Below are positions 50,026 through 58,641 of a DNA stretch of 64,000 nt, one piece after another (position 1 is the first letter of the stretch; every line of letters starts with the position of its first letter). Position numbers and translations under genes: made by a program. The DNA comes from Bacillota bacterium (GTDB lineage: Bacteria > Bacillota > Clostridia > Christensenellales > Aristaeellaceae). Under the pieces are notes generated by a model that did not search any database, had not been told where the DNA came from, and saw only the letters and a program-made list of their open reading frames with translations. The DNA lies in assembly GCA_023398575.1 (NCBI GenBank), contig JAEWSC010000051.1, positions 43,578 to 107,577 on the forward strand. The letters are read 5' to 3'.

Positions 50026-51891
50026 TTACGGCACATATCGGTGGGTAATGGCGACCACGATTCCGCCTTTCAGGTCGTATTGCAGCAATAATTGGTATCC
50101 TTCCACGTTGCTGCACGAATACTGTATACTTTTCTGATTATCCGACACACGCTTGACAATGCCAGAACTGCTCCCATCCAGATACAGACTGCGGTCACCA
50201 TTTAGACTCTCAGGCTGGCGCATATCCCGGAAAGCATTTACTACTTCCTGCTCTGACAGGCCAAAGCCTGTATTGCGGGGAGCAGCAAACTTGCTTTGCG
50301 TTTGAGTTACCTCAATAACAAGCCAGCTATTGCTGATAGGCGCAATAATACAATACCCCCAACTATACAGCAGCTTCTGACACTCATCAGGAATTTTGTC
50401 CACCTGGACTGACTCCCTGGATATCGGTTCACCATTGGCCTGTACAAATACTTCCATGGTGGTTGACATCAAGGTAAAACCAGCGAACACATCCTTGTCA
50501 TTGTACATCATCCGGTAATCAACATTATCAATTTTATACCCGACTTCCATGGCATTGGATACTTTACCTTTGCCATTGACTGCAACGGCTCGTAATGTAA
50601 CCTTCCCGCCCGGCAGATAGATAGGTTCCCCCGTATATATAGGGGAATTCGTATCGGGTATAGAGCCATCCAGCGTATAGTGCATAGTGATATCGGTTTC
50701 CTTGCCCGGATACCGGAGCCATACCCGCTGAGCACGCTCATATGTGTCAGGTGCGAGACTGGCCTTTGGTGCATCCGGTGACGGAAGAGAAATGACATAC
50801 GTTACATCCAGCGGATCGCTCAGCAGATCACCGCTTATGCAAACGGCCCGAAGCCTCTTTGATGGCGTATCCCCTTCCACCAGCAGGATCGGTCCTTCGT
50901 ACAGCTTGGCGTCCTTGGGAAATTCGCCATCGCCTATTATGTAGAGAATATCGTAGTCCTGCGGTGATTTAAGAGTCACTGTCTTTTCTATCGTATATCG
51001 CCCCGCAGCCAAATCCGTTTCCGGCATCTTGGGCAAAGTTTCATCCCGCTGCTGGCGGAAGGACGGCAGCCCCGTCTTTTCAGAAGCAAGCTTCATCAGT
51101 TCTGCAGCCTCCGGCGTACGCCCAGCTGCCAAAAGCATTCTGATATGATTACGATACGCCTCAGGACGCTCGGGACTTACTTCCTTGTATAGGCGGACAT
51201 ACAGTGCCTGAGCCTCCTCCAGTCTTCCATACGCTTCGAACGCAGCACCCAGGGAAAGAAGCCCATCTACATTATCAGGGTTCATTGAATCAGCTTTTTC
51301 AAAAGCTAGAATGGCTTGTCCAATCTGCCCCTTACCCATGTACTCCTCGCCCACTTGCCAATATGCCTGGGCCGACGCGTTTTGACCCATGCGTGCCAAA
51401 ACAACCTGACCCGCCGGCGTGCGGTTCAGGTAATAAAAGCCGCCGATAATGCCCAAAATGAAAAGTATGATTACGCCTAGCAGCACATGCATCCAATTCA
51501 CCATGTGCTTTTTCACCGGGCGTACCTTCTCCTGCTTCGTGCGAAGCCGGCGGACCTCATGCTCTGATATTCTGGGAATGCCCCGCCTGCTTTGCGGCCG
51601 CCCTGCATCCTCCGAGAAGCGTTCCACACCCTTACGGCGTTCCCTGGGCTTATCCTCCCGGTACAACTTGGGCACATCACGCGCCGCATCACGGCGAGCT
51701 GCAGCAGACGGCTGCTGCTCAATACGGCTGCTGCCGGCAAGTGGCTGTGAGGCTTGAGAAGCTTTGCCCTGACGAATGCCCTTTACCCCTGATTCGGGCT
51801 GGGGCTTTCTTTTCAGAAGCGTTCCACAGCCTTCACAAGTAATGGCATCATCAGACATATAGGCTCCGCACTTTTCACAGAGCAACGTCAT
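50026..51891 (-). CDS. Zinc-ribbon, membrane-anchored TPR protein with chitobiase-like domain
   Basis: This 621-residue protein has an N-terminal zinc ribbon (Cys5-x2-Cys8 ... Cys19-x2-Cys22), a basic, disordered stretch to residue 125 and one membrane span (about 133-155). Three TPR units follow (YWQVGEEYMGKGQIGQAILA... at 180-280), then a beta-sandwich repeat like the chitobiase/hexosaminidase C-terminal domain (MHYTLDGSIPDTNSPIYTGE...GGKVTLRAVAVNGKGK). The last 180 residues are unique. Such tick-like proteins are common in Clostridia; the function is unknown. The ATG at 51891 is very close to AGGAGG, so TTG two codons on may be the real start. It is followed by a terminator. Confidence 0.8.
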   Translation of the reverse strand: MTLLCEKCGAYMSDDAITCEGCGTLLKRKPQPESGVKGIRQGKASQASQPLAGSSRIEQQPSAAARRDAARDVPKLYREDKPRERRKGVERFSEDAGRPQSRRGIPRISEHEVRRLRTKQEKVRPVKKHMVNWMHVLLGVIILFILGIIGGFYYLNRTPAGQVVLARMGQNASAQAYWQVGEEYMGKGQIGQAILAFEKADSMNPDNVDGLLSLGAAFEAYGRLEEAQALYVRLYKEVSPERPEAYRNHIRMLLAAGRTPEAAELMKLASEKTGLPSFRQQRDETLPKMPETDLAAGRYTIEKTVTLKSPQDYDILYIIGDGEFPKDAKLYEGPILLVEGDTPSKRLRAVCISGDLLSDPLDVTYVISLPSPDAPKASLAPDTYERAQRVWLRYPGKETDITMHYTLDGSIPDTNSPIYTGEPIYLPGGKVTLRAVAVNGKGKVSNAMEVGYKIDNVDYRMMYNDKDVFAGFTLMSTTMEVFVQANGEPISRESVQVDKIPDECQKLLYSWGYCIIAPISNSWLVIEVTQTQSKFAAPRNTGFGLSEQEVVNAFRDMRQPESLNGDRSLYLDGSSSGIVKRVSDNQKSIQYSCSNVEGYQLLLQYDLKGGIVVAITHRYVP

Positions 51892-51906
51892 ACCTCCTAT
51901 CGGTGC

Positions 51907-52587
51907 TTAGTCCTGAATAACCTTCGGCCGGTTATTTACTGGGCGGCCGTTGATCACCAGGTCAAAGGAACAGTTGAGAAAGGCAGCGGCCTGCTCACAC
52001 ATGATGATCCGCGCAAGGTAAATCTGCAGATATTCCAACACGGATGATGTTTCATCCATCGTTAATTCATGACGAATCACCTTATGCTTTCTATCCACCG
52101 TCACCTTATTTTCCAAAATAGAATAATTCACACGGTCGTGCACATCATCTGCGTCAGGCTTTCCGTTCCTGACCCTGGTGCGGTGAGCATCGCTCTTATC
52201 ACCGATTACCAATGCCGCGCTCACCGCACTGGAAATGGTGCCACTCTGCTCCTCATGATTGCCCACTGCAGTCACAACCTCCATAACATCGACAATATCC
52301 ATACCGGCTTCCCGCAATAACGGAAACAGCAAAATAGCCCCATTGGGCCCATGATCATGGCGGTTAACGGAGTTGCCTACGTCATGCACCCAGCCAGCGA
52401 TGGCCGCCAGCTCCGTCTCACGCGGAGAATAGCCTAGTGATTTCAAGACAGCAGCCGCTGTGCGGCTGACGTAGCTTACATGCCTTGGCCCATGGTCTGT
52501 ATAACCAAGTGCCTCCAAATAGCGGTTCCCCGCCTTGATTAGCGCCTTTATATTCTCGTTTTGCTTGATTTCCTGCAAAGTGACCAT
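51907..52587 (-). CDS. HD-domain phosphohydrolase
   Basis: This 226-residue protein has the metal-binding HD superfamily pattern: HGPRHVSYVSRTAA, IAGWVHDVGNSVNRHDHG with the tandem His-Asp, and the later His in GNHEEQSG and Asp in VIGDKSDAHR. HD hydrolases of this kind cleave nucleotide or RNA phosphates; the substrate is unknown. The start at 52587 has GGAGGTG upstream; the frame extends further but runs through repeat family B and is rejected. It ends 16 bp before the zinc-ribbon gene on the same strand, so both are likely one transcript. Confidence 0.9.
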   Translation of the reverse strand: MVTLQEIKQNENIKALIKAGNRYLEALGYTDHGPRHVSYVSRTAAAVLKSLGYSPRETELAAIAGWVHDVGNSVNRHDHGPNGAILLFPLLREAGMDIVDVMEVVTAVGNHEEQSGTISSAVSAALVIGDKSDAHRTRVRNGKPDADDVHDRVNYSILENKVTVDRKHKVIRHELTMDETSSVLEYLQIYLARIIMCEQAAAFLNCSFDLVINGRPVNNRPKVIQD

Positions 52588-52661
52588 CGCGCACCTCCTT
52601 TCGGAGACATGAAAATGATTGTAATAATTCTGCTGAACCATAATGATTCTTTTAACAAATT

Positions 52662-52866
52662 CCCAGGGATGTATGAAAGGGGTGGAACCCCTTCCATTGA
52701 AATTGTGACGTCCGGCTTTGCCGGACGCGCGGGGCTTGCGAAGCAAGGTTTCTTTACACGATTCCCTGACCGTAAGCGTTGGCGCTGGCCAAACGAAGTG
52801 GAGGTAGGGCAATAGCTTACAAGGGAATCGTGCAGTCTCGCAAAAGTAGTTATGCCACTTTTGCGA
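52662..52866 (+). repeat. Dispersed intergenic repeat family B, copy 3, with terminal hairpin
   Basis: The copy begins CCCAGGGATGTATGAAAGGG with the hairpin GAAAGGGGTGGAACCCCTTC. It continues with TCCGGCTTTGCCGGACGCGC and GGGGCTTGCGAAGCAAG as in copy 1, resumes with AGGGAATCGTGCAGTC as in copy 2, and ends at TCGCAAAAGT-agttatgcc-ACTTTTGCGA (52838-52866). That hairpin stands three bases from the HEAT-protein stop and probably ends its transcript. It fills the gap upstream of the HD gene. Confidence 0.75.
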
Positions 52867-52869
52867 TTG

Positions 52870-53694
52870 TCATTGCATTTTGATCATAGCATCATAACCC
52901 GGATCGTCGTGAAATTCCCTTTCGGATACTTCGCCGCCAAGCCGCTCGATGGCGTTGCGTATTTCTATGTAATCCAGGTACGGCAGATTCTGCTCTCCGG
53001 CCGCTTTCAACAGCGCCGGAAGCGCCCGGTCATCACCCAGCCGACCAAGATAACCCGCAAACAATGCCCTGCGCCTTTTCTCCGATTCGAACAATTTTAG
53101 AGTCAACACAAATACCTGCTCATGGCCAGGATAGGCAGTCAATACATCCAACAGCGCCTCTTGTCCAGCCTGATTGCATTGGTCAAGCACCAATAGCATA
53201 TCCGGCACAGCGCTTTTGCCCATGGCCGCAAGGCTTTCCAGCGCATTATCGCAAAGTTCATCCTTGGACCTGCGGTTTACCTGCCAGGATATGTACAACG
53301 CCTTTGGCGACACGCTATCCATTTCACGCAAAAGACCAACGCCTGTCATCCTGGCTTCCATTGGTGCGGAGGCATCCTGAATTAAGGAGAGTAACTCTTC
53401 TTCCGCATCCGCACCAAGAGAGAGAATTCTTTCCTGCAAGGGATCAGGAATCGGCACGCGTTTTACGCAGTATTCCCGCATCCACGCCACCAATTCTTTG
53501 CTATCATGAAAGTTGCTAAAAAAGTCTCCGGGCGTCGCTCCGTCCAGCCAGGATGCCGGTGTATTTAAAAACTGGAGATAGACGCCAGGCATATCACCTT
53601 CCATGGCTTCCAGTGTCTTATATTCCCGGCTGTGCTCATTCATCCATTTGGAAGTATATTCGGCAAAGTGCCTATCAAAGTCTATGCATCTCAT
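52870..53694 (-). CDS. HEAT-repeat-like protein
   Basis: This 274-residue soluble protein is all helical. From about residue 95 it shows paired-helix units of HEAT type: EEELLSLIQDASAPMEARMTGVGLL, ALESLAAMGKSAVPDMLLVL, FAGYLGRLGDDRALPALLKAA and EIRNAIERLGGEV. The first 90 residues are not repeat-like and have several aromatic residues. HEAT proteins are binding scaffolds; no catalytic residues are visible. Its start overlaps the stop of the TPR protein gene by four bases (ATGA), so the two proteins are made together and may act together. A family B hairpin follows the stop. Confidence 0.8.
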   Translation of the reverse strand: MRCIDFDRHFAEYTSKWMNEHSREYKTLEAMEGDMPGVYLQFLNTPASWLDGATPGDFFSNFHDSKELVAWMREYCVKRVPIPDPLQERILSLGADAEEELLSLIQDASAPMEARMTGVGLLREMDSVSPKALYISWQVNRRSKDELCDNALESLAAMGKSAVPDMLLVLDQCNQAGQEALLDVLTAYPGHEQVFVLTLKLFESEKRRRALFAGYLGRLGDDRALPALLKAAGEQNLPYLDYIEIRNAIERLGGEVSEREFHDDPGYDAMIKMQ

Positions 53695-55394
53695 GCATTT
53701 TCTCCTTCCCCCGCTTGAGCGGCAAAGGGGTAAACCTTGTGGATGACTCGGATCACCCGCTGTATACGGCGGATGGAAATGGGCAGTTCCTTAATGACCT
53801 GGGCCACCTGCTTATCGCGGCCATGCTTGAGCAGAAACAAAATTTCAAATGCTTTTACCCACTGCAGTGTATGCTCACCAGACGCGTCCTCCCGCATCGG
53901 TCTAGGCAGCGCCTTATACACTTTAGCCGCAAAAAACGCGGCGTCCTTTGTCTCCCCCCAACGGTTTGCTTCCATTAAAAATACCTTCAAAAAGGAACGC
54001 CACTGAGGTATCCCCTCATACTCTCTGGGTACGCAATTCACCTGGGTAATACGCCGGCGGTAGGTGATTACATAGGGCATAGGTTCACCTAACCTGTTGA
54101 GAAGCAGAATAGCCTTTTGCTTCAATTCTTCAGACATGGTGTCATCCGTCAAAAGATCCTTAACCAGGCTGGACCCTTCTTTTCCAACAGCTGCCAGCAC
54201 CCCCAACAGTGCGCTTTGCAGCCTGTCATCCGGCAGTGTAAACGCCCAACGCACCATCTTGCGTAGATTGTTATCCTTGCGCCAATGCTCTTTTAGCGCT
54301 TCCTCGCCTTCTGACAATGCGGCCGCAATCAGCTGCAGGCGGCGCTGGTTCTCCTCTCTGGGCAGAATGGGATGGTAGCTTAGCGTTTTTGAAGCCGAAT
54401 CTCCGTTCATAGCGGACTTTTCGCATAAATCACGGCCATACTCGGCCAGCAGATTCTCCGGATCGATTTGCAAAACCCTCAGCCACAGTGCCTTGGCTTT
54501 TTGAAAATGTCCAAGGTTATAATACGCCACCGCCAGACTATGGAGTGTACCAATGCGAAAGGGTGTCCACTTGCTTCTTTCCTGCAAGAATTTCAACACC
54601 AGCTCCCGCTGATTCAATTGGCTGGCAGTATGGCAGAATAAAAGCTCTTCATAAGGGGATGTACACCACTTGGCCGCCTCAATCAAGAAACCGGCCGCGG
54701 CCCTGGGCTTACCGAGCATGGAAAGAGCACAGCAAAAGGAGCAGCGGGCCTGCACGCTTTGCCTGTCCTTTTTGCAAGCCGCTGCCGCATGTCGCAGCGC
54801 CTCCACCGGCTTTCCTTCAGACAAGAGCGATAAGGAAAGCATGGTTCTGACCCTGGTCATATCCCTTGAAACTTTCAATGCCCGCTTTAAGTGCTCCGTC
54901 GCCATGTGAGGTTTATCATCTGCAAAAGCCTTCATGCCCCGCTTTATCAGAATTTCACCGCGGCTGCCACCAGCACCAGATTCCCAGTCCGTTAGCATCT
55001 CCAGCATGTCCCGCGCTTCCTCGGCATAGGGGCCATCCGGCGCCAGGCGAAGGTAATGAAACAGTGCATCCAGCGCTTCTTCATTTTTTTGCAGGCCGTA
55101 GTCATTGCAGGCCAGGCCGTAATAGCATTCCGCCAGATTGGGATCGCGGCTTAGCAGCCTGAACAAAAGACGGCTGGATTGCTCAAAACATTCCATTTCG
55201 CTGAGCGTTTCAGCCAAGTCCATCTGTATTTCCACATTATCTGGCTCCTGGCGTATGGCACTGCGCAAAAGCTCCACCGCCTCAGGAAAACGGAGGCTAC
55301 GGCGGTTATCCATTGCCCGGGCATGCCAGTAATCGGTAGATCGGGCAAATGGCACCACATCTCCACGTCGTCTAGTCAAATTTGCTTCTTTCAT
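53691..55394 (-). CDS. TPR-repeat protein
   Basis: This 567-residue soluble protein begins with tandem TPR units (about 25-290). Examples are RFPEAVELLRSAIRQEPDNVEIQMDL, SRLLFRLLSRDPNLAECYYGLA, ALDALFHYLRLAPDG and FQKAKALWLRVLQIDPENLLAEY. The C-terminal 250 residues are helical but not clearly TPR, with REENQRRLQLIAAALSEG. There is no signal or membrane span, and only scattered basic runs. The start at 55394 follows CGGAGATT; the frame opens 12 codons earlier without a site. Coupling to the HEAT gene suggests a shared complex of unknown purpose. Confidence 0.82.
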   Translation of the reverse strand: MKEANLTRRRGDVVPFARSTDYWHARAMDNRRSLRFPEAVELLRSAIRQEPDNVEIQMDLAETLSEMECFEQSSRLLFRLLSRDPNLAECYYGLACNDYGLQKNEEALDALFHYLRLAPDGPYAEEARDMLEMLTDWESGAGGSRGEILIKRGMKAFADDKPHMATEHLKRALKVSRDMTRVRTMLSLSLLSEGKPVEALRHAAAACKKDRQSVQARCSFCCALSMLGKPRAAAGFLIEAAKWCTSPYEELLFCHTASQLNQRELVLKFLQERSKWTPFRIGTLHSLAVAYYNLGHFQKAKALWLRVLQIDPENLLAEYGRDLCEKSAMNGDSASKTLSYHPILPREENQRRLQLIAAALSEGEEALKEHWRKDNNLRKMVRWAFTLPDDRLQSALLGVLAAVGKEGSSLVKDLLTDDTMSEELKQKAILLLNRLGEPMPYVITYRRRITQVNCVPREYEGIPQWRSFLKVFLMEANRWGETKDAAFFAAKVYKALPRPMREDASGEHTLQWVKAFEILFLLKHGRDKQVAQVIKELPISIRRIQRVIRVIHKVYPFAAQAGEGENA

Positions 55395-55449
55395 CAAAAT
55401 CTCCGGCGGGGCATATGTACCCCAGTTCATTATACCACATGCGATGAAA

Positions 55450-56349
55450 TCATGCCTGGGTTGCCTGTTTCAGCAGCTCCGTCAGGTCATTTGTGGTAAA
55501 TGCATAATGGCTGTGGCAAAAATGGCAGCCGAGTTCCGCTCCCTGGTCTTCATCGATCAGCTGTCCTAATTCCTTTTGCCCAAGGGTCACAAGTGCCCGC
55601 TCCATACGCTCTCGGCTGCAGCCGCACTCATACTTTAGGGGCTGGCGGTCCAATATGACAGGTTCAAGACCCCGAAACCAATCCTGGGCAAGTTCCTCAA
55701 CGGGAGCGTAGTTCAGTTCATTGCTGATTGTGGCAAAAATAGGCGAGCGCAGTTCCAACTGCTCAATCAACTCCTCTGTGCAGCCGGGCATCGGCTGTAC
55801 CAGCAGACCGCCGGATTGAAGCACCTGTTCATCATGAACCAACACTCCCAGTGCCACCAAGGAGGGCTGCTGCTCACTTTTAGCAAAGTACATGGTAAAA
55901 TCCTCGGCAATTTCACCGGAAACAAGCGCAACCTGCCCAATATAGGGTTCCCGAAGTCCCATGTCCTTAACGACCGTCATACGTCCCTCCCTGCCCACTG
56001 CGCCTCCAACATCGAGCTTGCCTTCAGCATTGAGCGGCAGTTGAAGCTGCGGGTTATCCAGGCATGCTTTGACTTGGCCAGGGATGGAAACGGCGATCAT
56101 CGTGCCTATTGGCCCGTTGCCTTTGATTGTTACGGTCACCGAATCCCGAGAACCCTTGAGCATGGAGCCCATCATCGCTGTGCCGGTCATCAACCTACCC
56201 ATAGCTGCCGTACACACCGGTGTGGTATGGTGGATGTCTGCAGCCGCCTGCGTCAATTGCCTGGTTGTGGCAAGCAGCACACGTGCCTGCCCATCCATAA
56301 GAGCAATGTGAAGCAGTTCATCCTGCTGATTATATGATGGCTGTATCAT
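55450..56349 (-). CDS. hslO: Redox-regulated chaperone Hsp33
   Basis: Hsp33 is a cytoplasmic holdase that is switched on by oxidation of a zinc-binding cysteine cluster, protecting proteins under oxidative or heat stress. The 299-residue protein has the N-terminal domain landmarks TRQLTQAAADIH, GRLMTGTAMMGSML and KGNGPIGTMIAVS. The C-terminal redox switch Cys-x-Cys ... Cys-x2-Cys is intact: KYECGCSRERM and GCHFCHSHY. The start at 56349 follows GGAAGGAAAC. It is probably co-transcribed with the methyltransferase gene just upstream (43 bp). Confidence 0.97.
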   Translation of the reverse strand: MIQPSYNQQDELLHIALMDGQARVLLATTRQLTQAAADIHHTTPVCTAAMGRLMTGTAMMGSMLKGSRDSVTVTIKGNGPIGTMIAVSIPGQVKACLDNPQLQLPLNAEGKLDVGGAVGREGRMTVVKDMGLREPYIGQVALVSGEIAEDFTMYFAKSEQQPSLVALGVLVHDEQVLQSGGLLVQPMPGCTEELIEQLELRSPIFATISNELNYAPVEELAQDWFRGLEPVILDRQPLKYECGCSRERMERALVTLGQKELGQLIDEDQGAELGCHFCHSHYAFTTNDLTELLKQATQA

Positions 56350-56392
56350 TGTGTGTTTCCTTCCGTGCAAAACATTGGTTTGTCATTCTATT

Positions 56393-57154
56393 TCAGCGGT
56401 AGGCTCTGGGGTCTTGCCGCTTGACGGCAGCCACATGCCAACGCTTTTCTTTTTCGCCAGGCCGCATCAAGTGTCCATCGCCATAAAAGGAGATGCCGGA
56501 AAATCCAGCCACCTGCAGCCAATCAATCAATTCCTCCATGGAATGGGCACGTTGACGCTGCTTTTCTTCCATACGGCGATAGCTTCCATCTGCCTGCCTT
56601 ACAAAAATGCATAAATCCATATCCACCAGACACGTTTTTGGTGAAAAATGATTTTGCCATAAGTACGTGATATTGGGCAAGTCCTCGCCCAAAAATTGGT
56701 TGCCTAAAATATGCTGCAGCTTATAGGGCGTTGAAACATCAAAAAACAAGCCTCCCCCCGGCCTTAAGGACTGATAGGCGGCCCGAAAAAAATCCTGCAC
56801 CTGCCCTGGGGATGTCAGATAATTCACCCCGTCGCAAGTGCATAATACAGCGTCCATTGCGCGGTGCAGCCGCAGGCTGCACATATCCTGTTTCACAAAA
56901 GGGATGGCTGCTCCGGCTTTCCTTGCCTTCTGAGCTGCCTGCCACAACATTTCAGAGGAAATGTCAATGCCAGTGATGGAAAAACCCATCTGATACAACG
57001 GAAGGGTAAGCCCGCCGGTACCGCAAGCGCACTCGGCCACCTTGCCCTCCCGTATGCCGTGCTGCGCCATCATCTGCCTGTAAAAGTCCGCCCAGGCAGG
57101 ATAATTTACATCCGCCATCAACTCGTCATAAACCTGTGCAAAGGCCGTATACAT
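56393..57154 (-). CDS. SAM-dependent class I methyltransferase
   Basis: The protein has 253 residues. The S-adenosylmethionine-binding motif I is VAECACGTGGLTLPLYQMG (about 40-58), motif II is GIDISSEMLWQAAQKA, and the post-I segment has CDGVNYLTS and LRPGGGLFFDVST. It belongs to the broad Methyltransf_25/11 group, with no clue to the substrate (DNA motif NPPY is absent, so a small molecule, tRNA or protein is more likely). The start at 57154 has GAGG five bases before; a GTG two codons earlier is also possible. hslO follows downstream. Confidence 0.88.
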   Translation of the reverse strand: MYTAFAQVYDELMADVNYPAWADFYRQMMAQHGIREGKVAECACGTGGLTLPLYQMGFSITGIDISSEMLWQAAQKARKAGAAIPFVKQDMCSLRLHRAMDAVLCTCDGVNYLTSPGQVQDFFRAAYQSLRPGGGLFFDVSTPYKLQHILGNQFLGEDLPNITYLWQNHFSPKTCLVDMDLCIFVRQADGSYRRMEEKQRQRAHSMEELIDWLQVAGFSGISFYGDGHLMRPGEKEKRWHVAAVKRQDPRAYR

Positions 57155-57183
57155 AAGCACCTCAAAGCTTTTGTAGCCAGGCC

Positions 57184-57360
57184 CTACCCCTGCCGCTTGC
57201 GGGAGCGTTTGACGCCCATTTTACCCCCAATGCGTCCGCTTTCCTTCGCGGTCAGGCCAGCCCAGCCCACTTCTACCACCCGATCCAAAAGACCCAGTTC
57301 TCGGGCAATCTCATACTTTTTCCGGTCACGTGGTGAAAGCGCTTCAAACGCGTTTGACAC
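57184..57360 (-). CDS. Small acid-soluble spore protein, alpha/beta type
   Basis: SASPs coat and protect spore DNA and supply amino acids at germination. The frame gives 58 residues from GTG at 57360, which has GGGAGG seven bases upstream; a longer frame from ATG at 57411 has no site. It contains KYEIARELGLLDRVVEVG, including the GPR-protease-type site around YEIARE, then WAGLTAKESGRIGG, the clostridial SASP second signature. The basic tail (KRSRKRQG) fits DNA binding. It is expected to be made in the forespore under sigma-G. It lies between the methyltransferase and the YesL-like gene. Confidence 0.85.
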   Translation of the reverse strand: MSNAFEALSPRDRKKYEIARELGLLDRVVEVGWAGLTAKESGRIGGKMGVKRSRKRQG

Positions 57361-57414
57361 CTTATCGCCTCCCTTTACGCTGGTAGCATGCGCCAAAGGC
57401 AGGCCAGTCATACT

Positions 57415-58359
57415 TTACTGATCGTCGTCGTCTTCCTCGTCGTCATCTTCTTCTTGGCCAAGGCCCTTGTTAACCACTGCGCCTTCTATGCGGGCGTTGA
57501 TATATTTATCAAACACCGCGTTGGTATAGCTGGCATAGACGAACCGGCTGAACGAGAAACCAATAAGCGCATAATACAATACAACACCGAGCAGTACCCA
57601 CTGTATCACCCCGGCAAAATAACCTATCCCTATGGCAATTGCGAAGGGCACCAAGGATAAAAGGCGCAATCCTACCGATTGGGGCAGACGGCCGATAGAC
57701 AGCAACAAGGCGTTTCTTAAAAGGTCTTTGAGCTTGAGCTTATAAGTAACCATCAGCGGATACATAAAGATCACCGCCAGGAACCATACGACACCCAACA
57801 TAGCGGCGAGCATTTGCGGCACAACGAAAATTGGATTGCTTTGCGCCATTTGCGCATATACTGTCCAGCAAAAGTACTGTATGACAGGCATCAAAGATGT
57901 TATGAAGGAGACCAGCAGCGCCTGCTTCCAATTGGCCTTCACCGCATCTTTAAAATCAGACCAAACAAAGGCATGCTCATCCCGTGCCCAGTTGCGAGTA
58001 ACATAGCTCACACCGGCGGTAAAAGGGCCAGTAATGGTAATCGCAGGTATCAGCAATAAAAGATACAGTTGAAACAAACCCTGAAATGCGCCGGCCAGTT
58101 CTTCCGGCGACAAGGCTGCCGCTTCACCCGCTTCGCCGGCCGCAGGCCCAGCAAGTAAAATCCCAGCAAAAAACAGCGACAAAATGATGACCGGCAGCCA
58201 GGCTACAGCGTACATCAGATTCAGCCGCATAAGCCCAGCAAAGCGAATGCGCAGCATCTCCCAAAACAGTTGCCATCTGTTTTTGGGTAAATCCTCCTTG
58301 CGGTAATCACCCTTGCCGCTTTTGCCATAATAATAGCTGTTCATCATTTTTCCAAACAT
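57415..58359 (-). CDS. YesL-like (DUF624) membrane protein with acidic tail
   Basis: This integral membrane protein has 314 residues and six spans (about 48-70, 100-122, 148-168, 182-205, 228-248 and 256-275). The pattern FWEMLRIRFAGLMRLNLMY, TGPFTAGVSYVTRNWARDEH and WSDFKDAVKANWKQALL belongs to the YesL/DUF624 group, members of which often lie near sugar transporters. The C-terminus is strongly acidic (EEDDDEEDDDDQ). The function is unknown. The frame starts at ATG 58359 after GGAGGAATATTT. It is divergent from the ECF sigma gene across a 280-base gap in which I see only weak promoter-like sequence. Confidence 0.8.
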   Translation of the reverse strand: MFGKMMNSYYYGKSGKGDYRKEDLPKNRWQLFWEMLRIRFAGLMRLNLMYAVAWLPVIILSLFFAGILLAGPAAGEAGEAAALSPEELAGAFQGLFQLYLLLLIPAITITGPFTAGVSYVTRNWARDEHAFVWSDFKDAVKANWKQALLVSFITSLMPVIQYFCWTVYAQMAQSNPIFVVPQMLAAMLGVVWFLAVIFMYPLMVTYKLKLKDLLRNALLLSIGRLPQSVGLRLLSLVPFAIAIGIGYFAGVIQWVLLGVVLYYALIGFSFSRFVYASYTNAVFDKYINARIEGAVVNKGLGQEEDDDEEDDDDQ

Positions 58360-58641
58360 AAATATTCCTCCTCACCAATGCCACCGGAATATTATCATAT
58401 CATATTCTAAAAAGAATTTGAAGGGCAACCCATGCTTTCTTTGGTAATTCCTACGCAAAAATCCATTCGATCTGCTTCCTTTCGCTCCATTCTCATGATA
58501 CAATGGGTGCGTCCGGCAAAAAAACAGCTTGAAGCGCTTATTTTCCGCATAAAATACCCTTGTGCTGCTGTTTCACCGGAAAATGTCGAATGAAAATATT
58601 TATCTGCGTATTGCAAGAAATGGGAAAGGCGAACCGTTTTT

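Noticed and set aside
58584..58590. 0A box (TGTCGAA) upstream of the second ECF sigma gene
   Set aside because: A seven-base match occurs several times by chance in a window this size. Nothing else links it to Spo0A.
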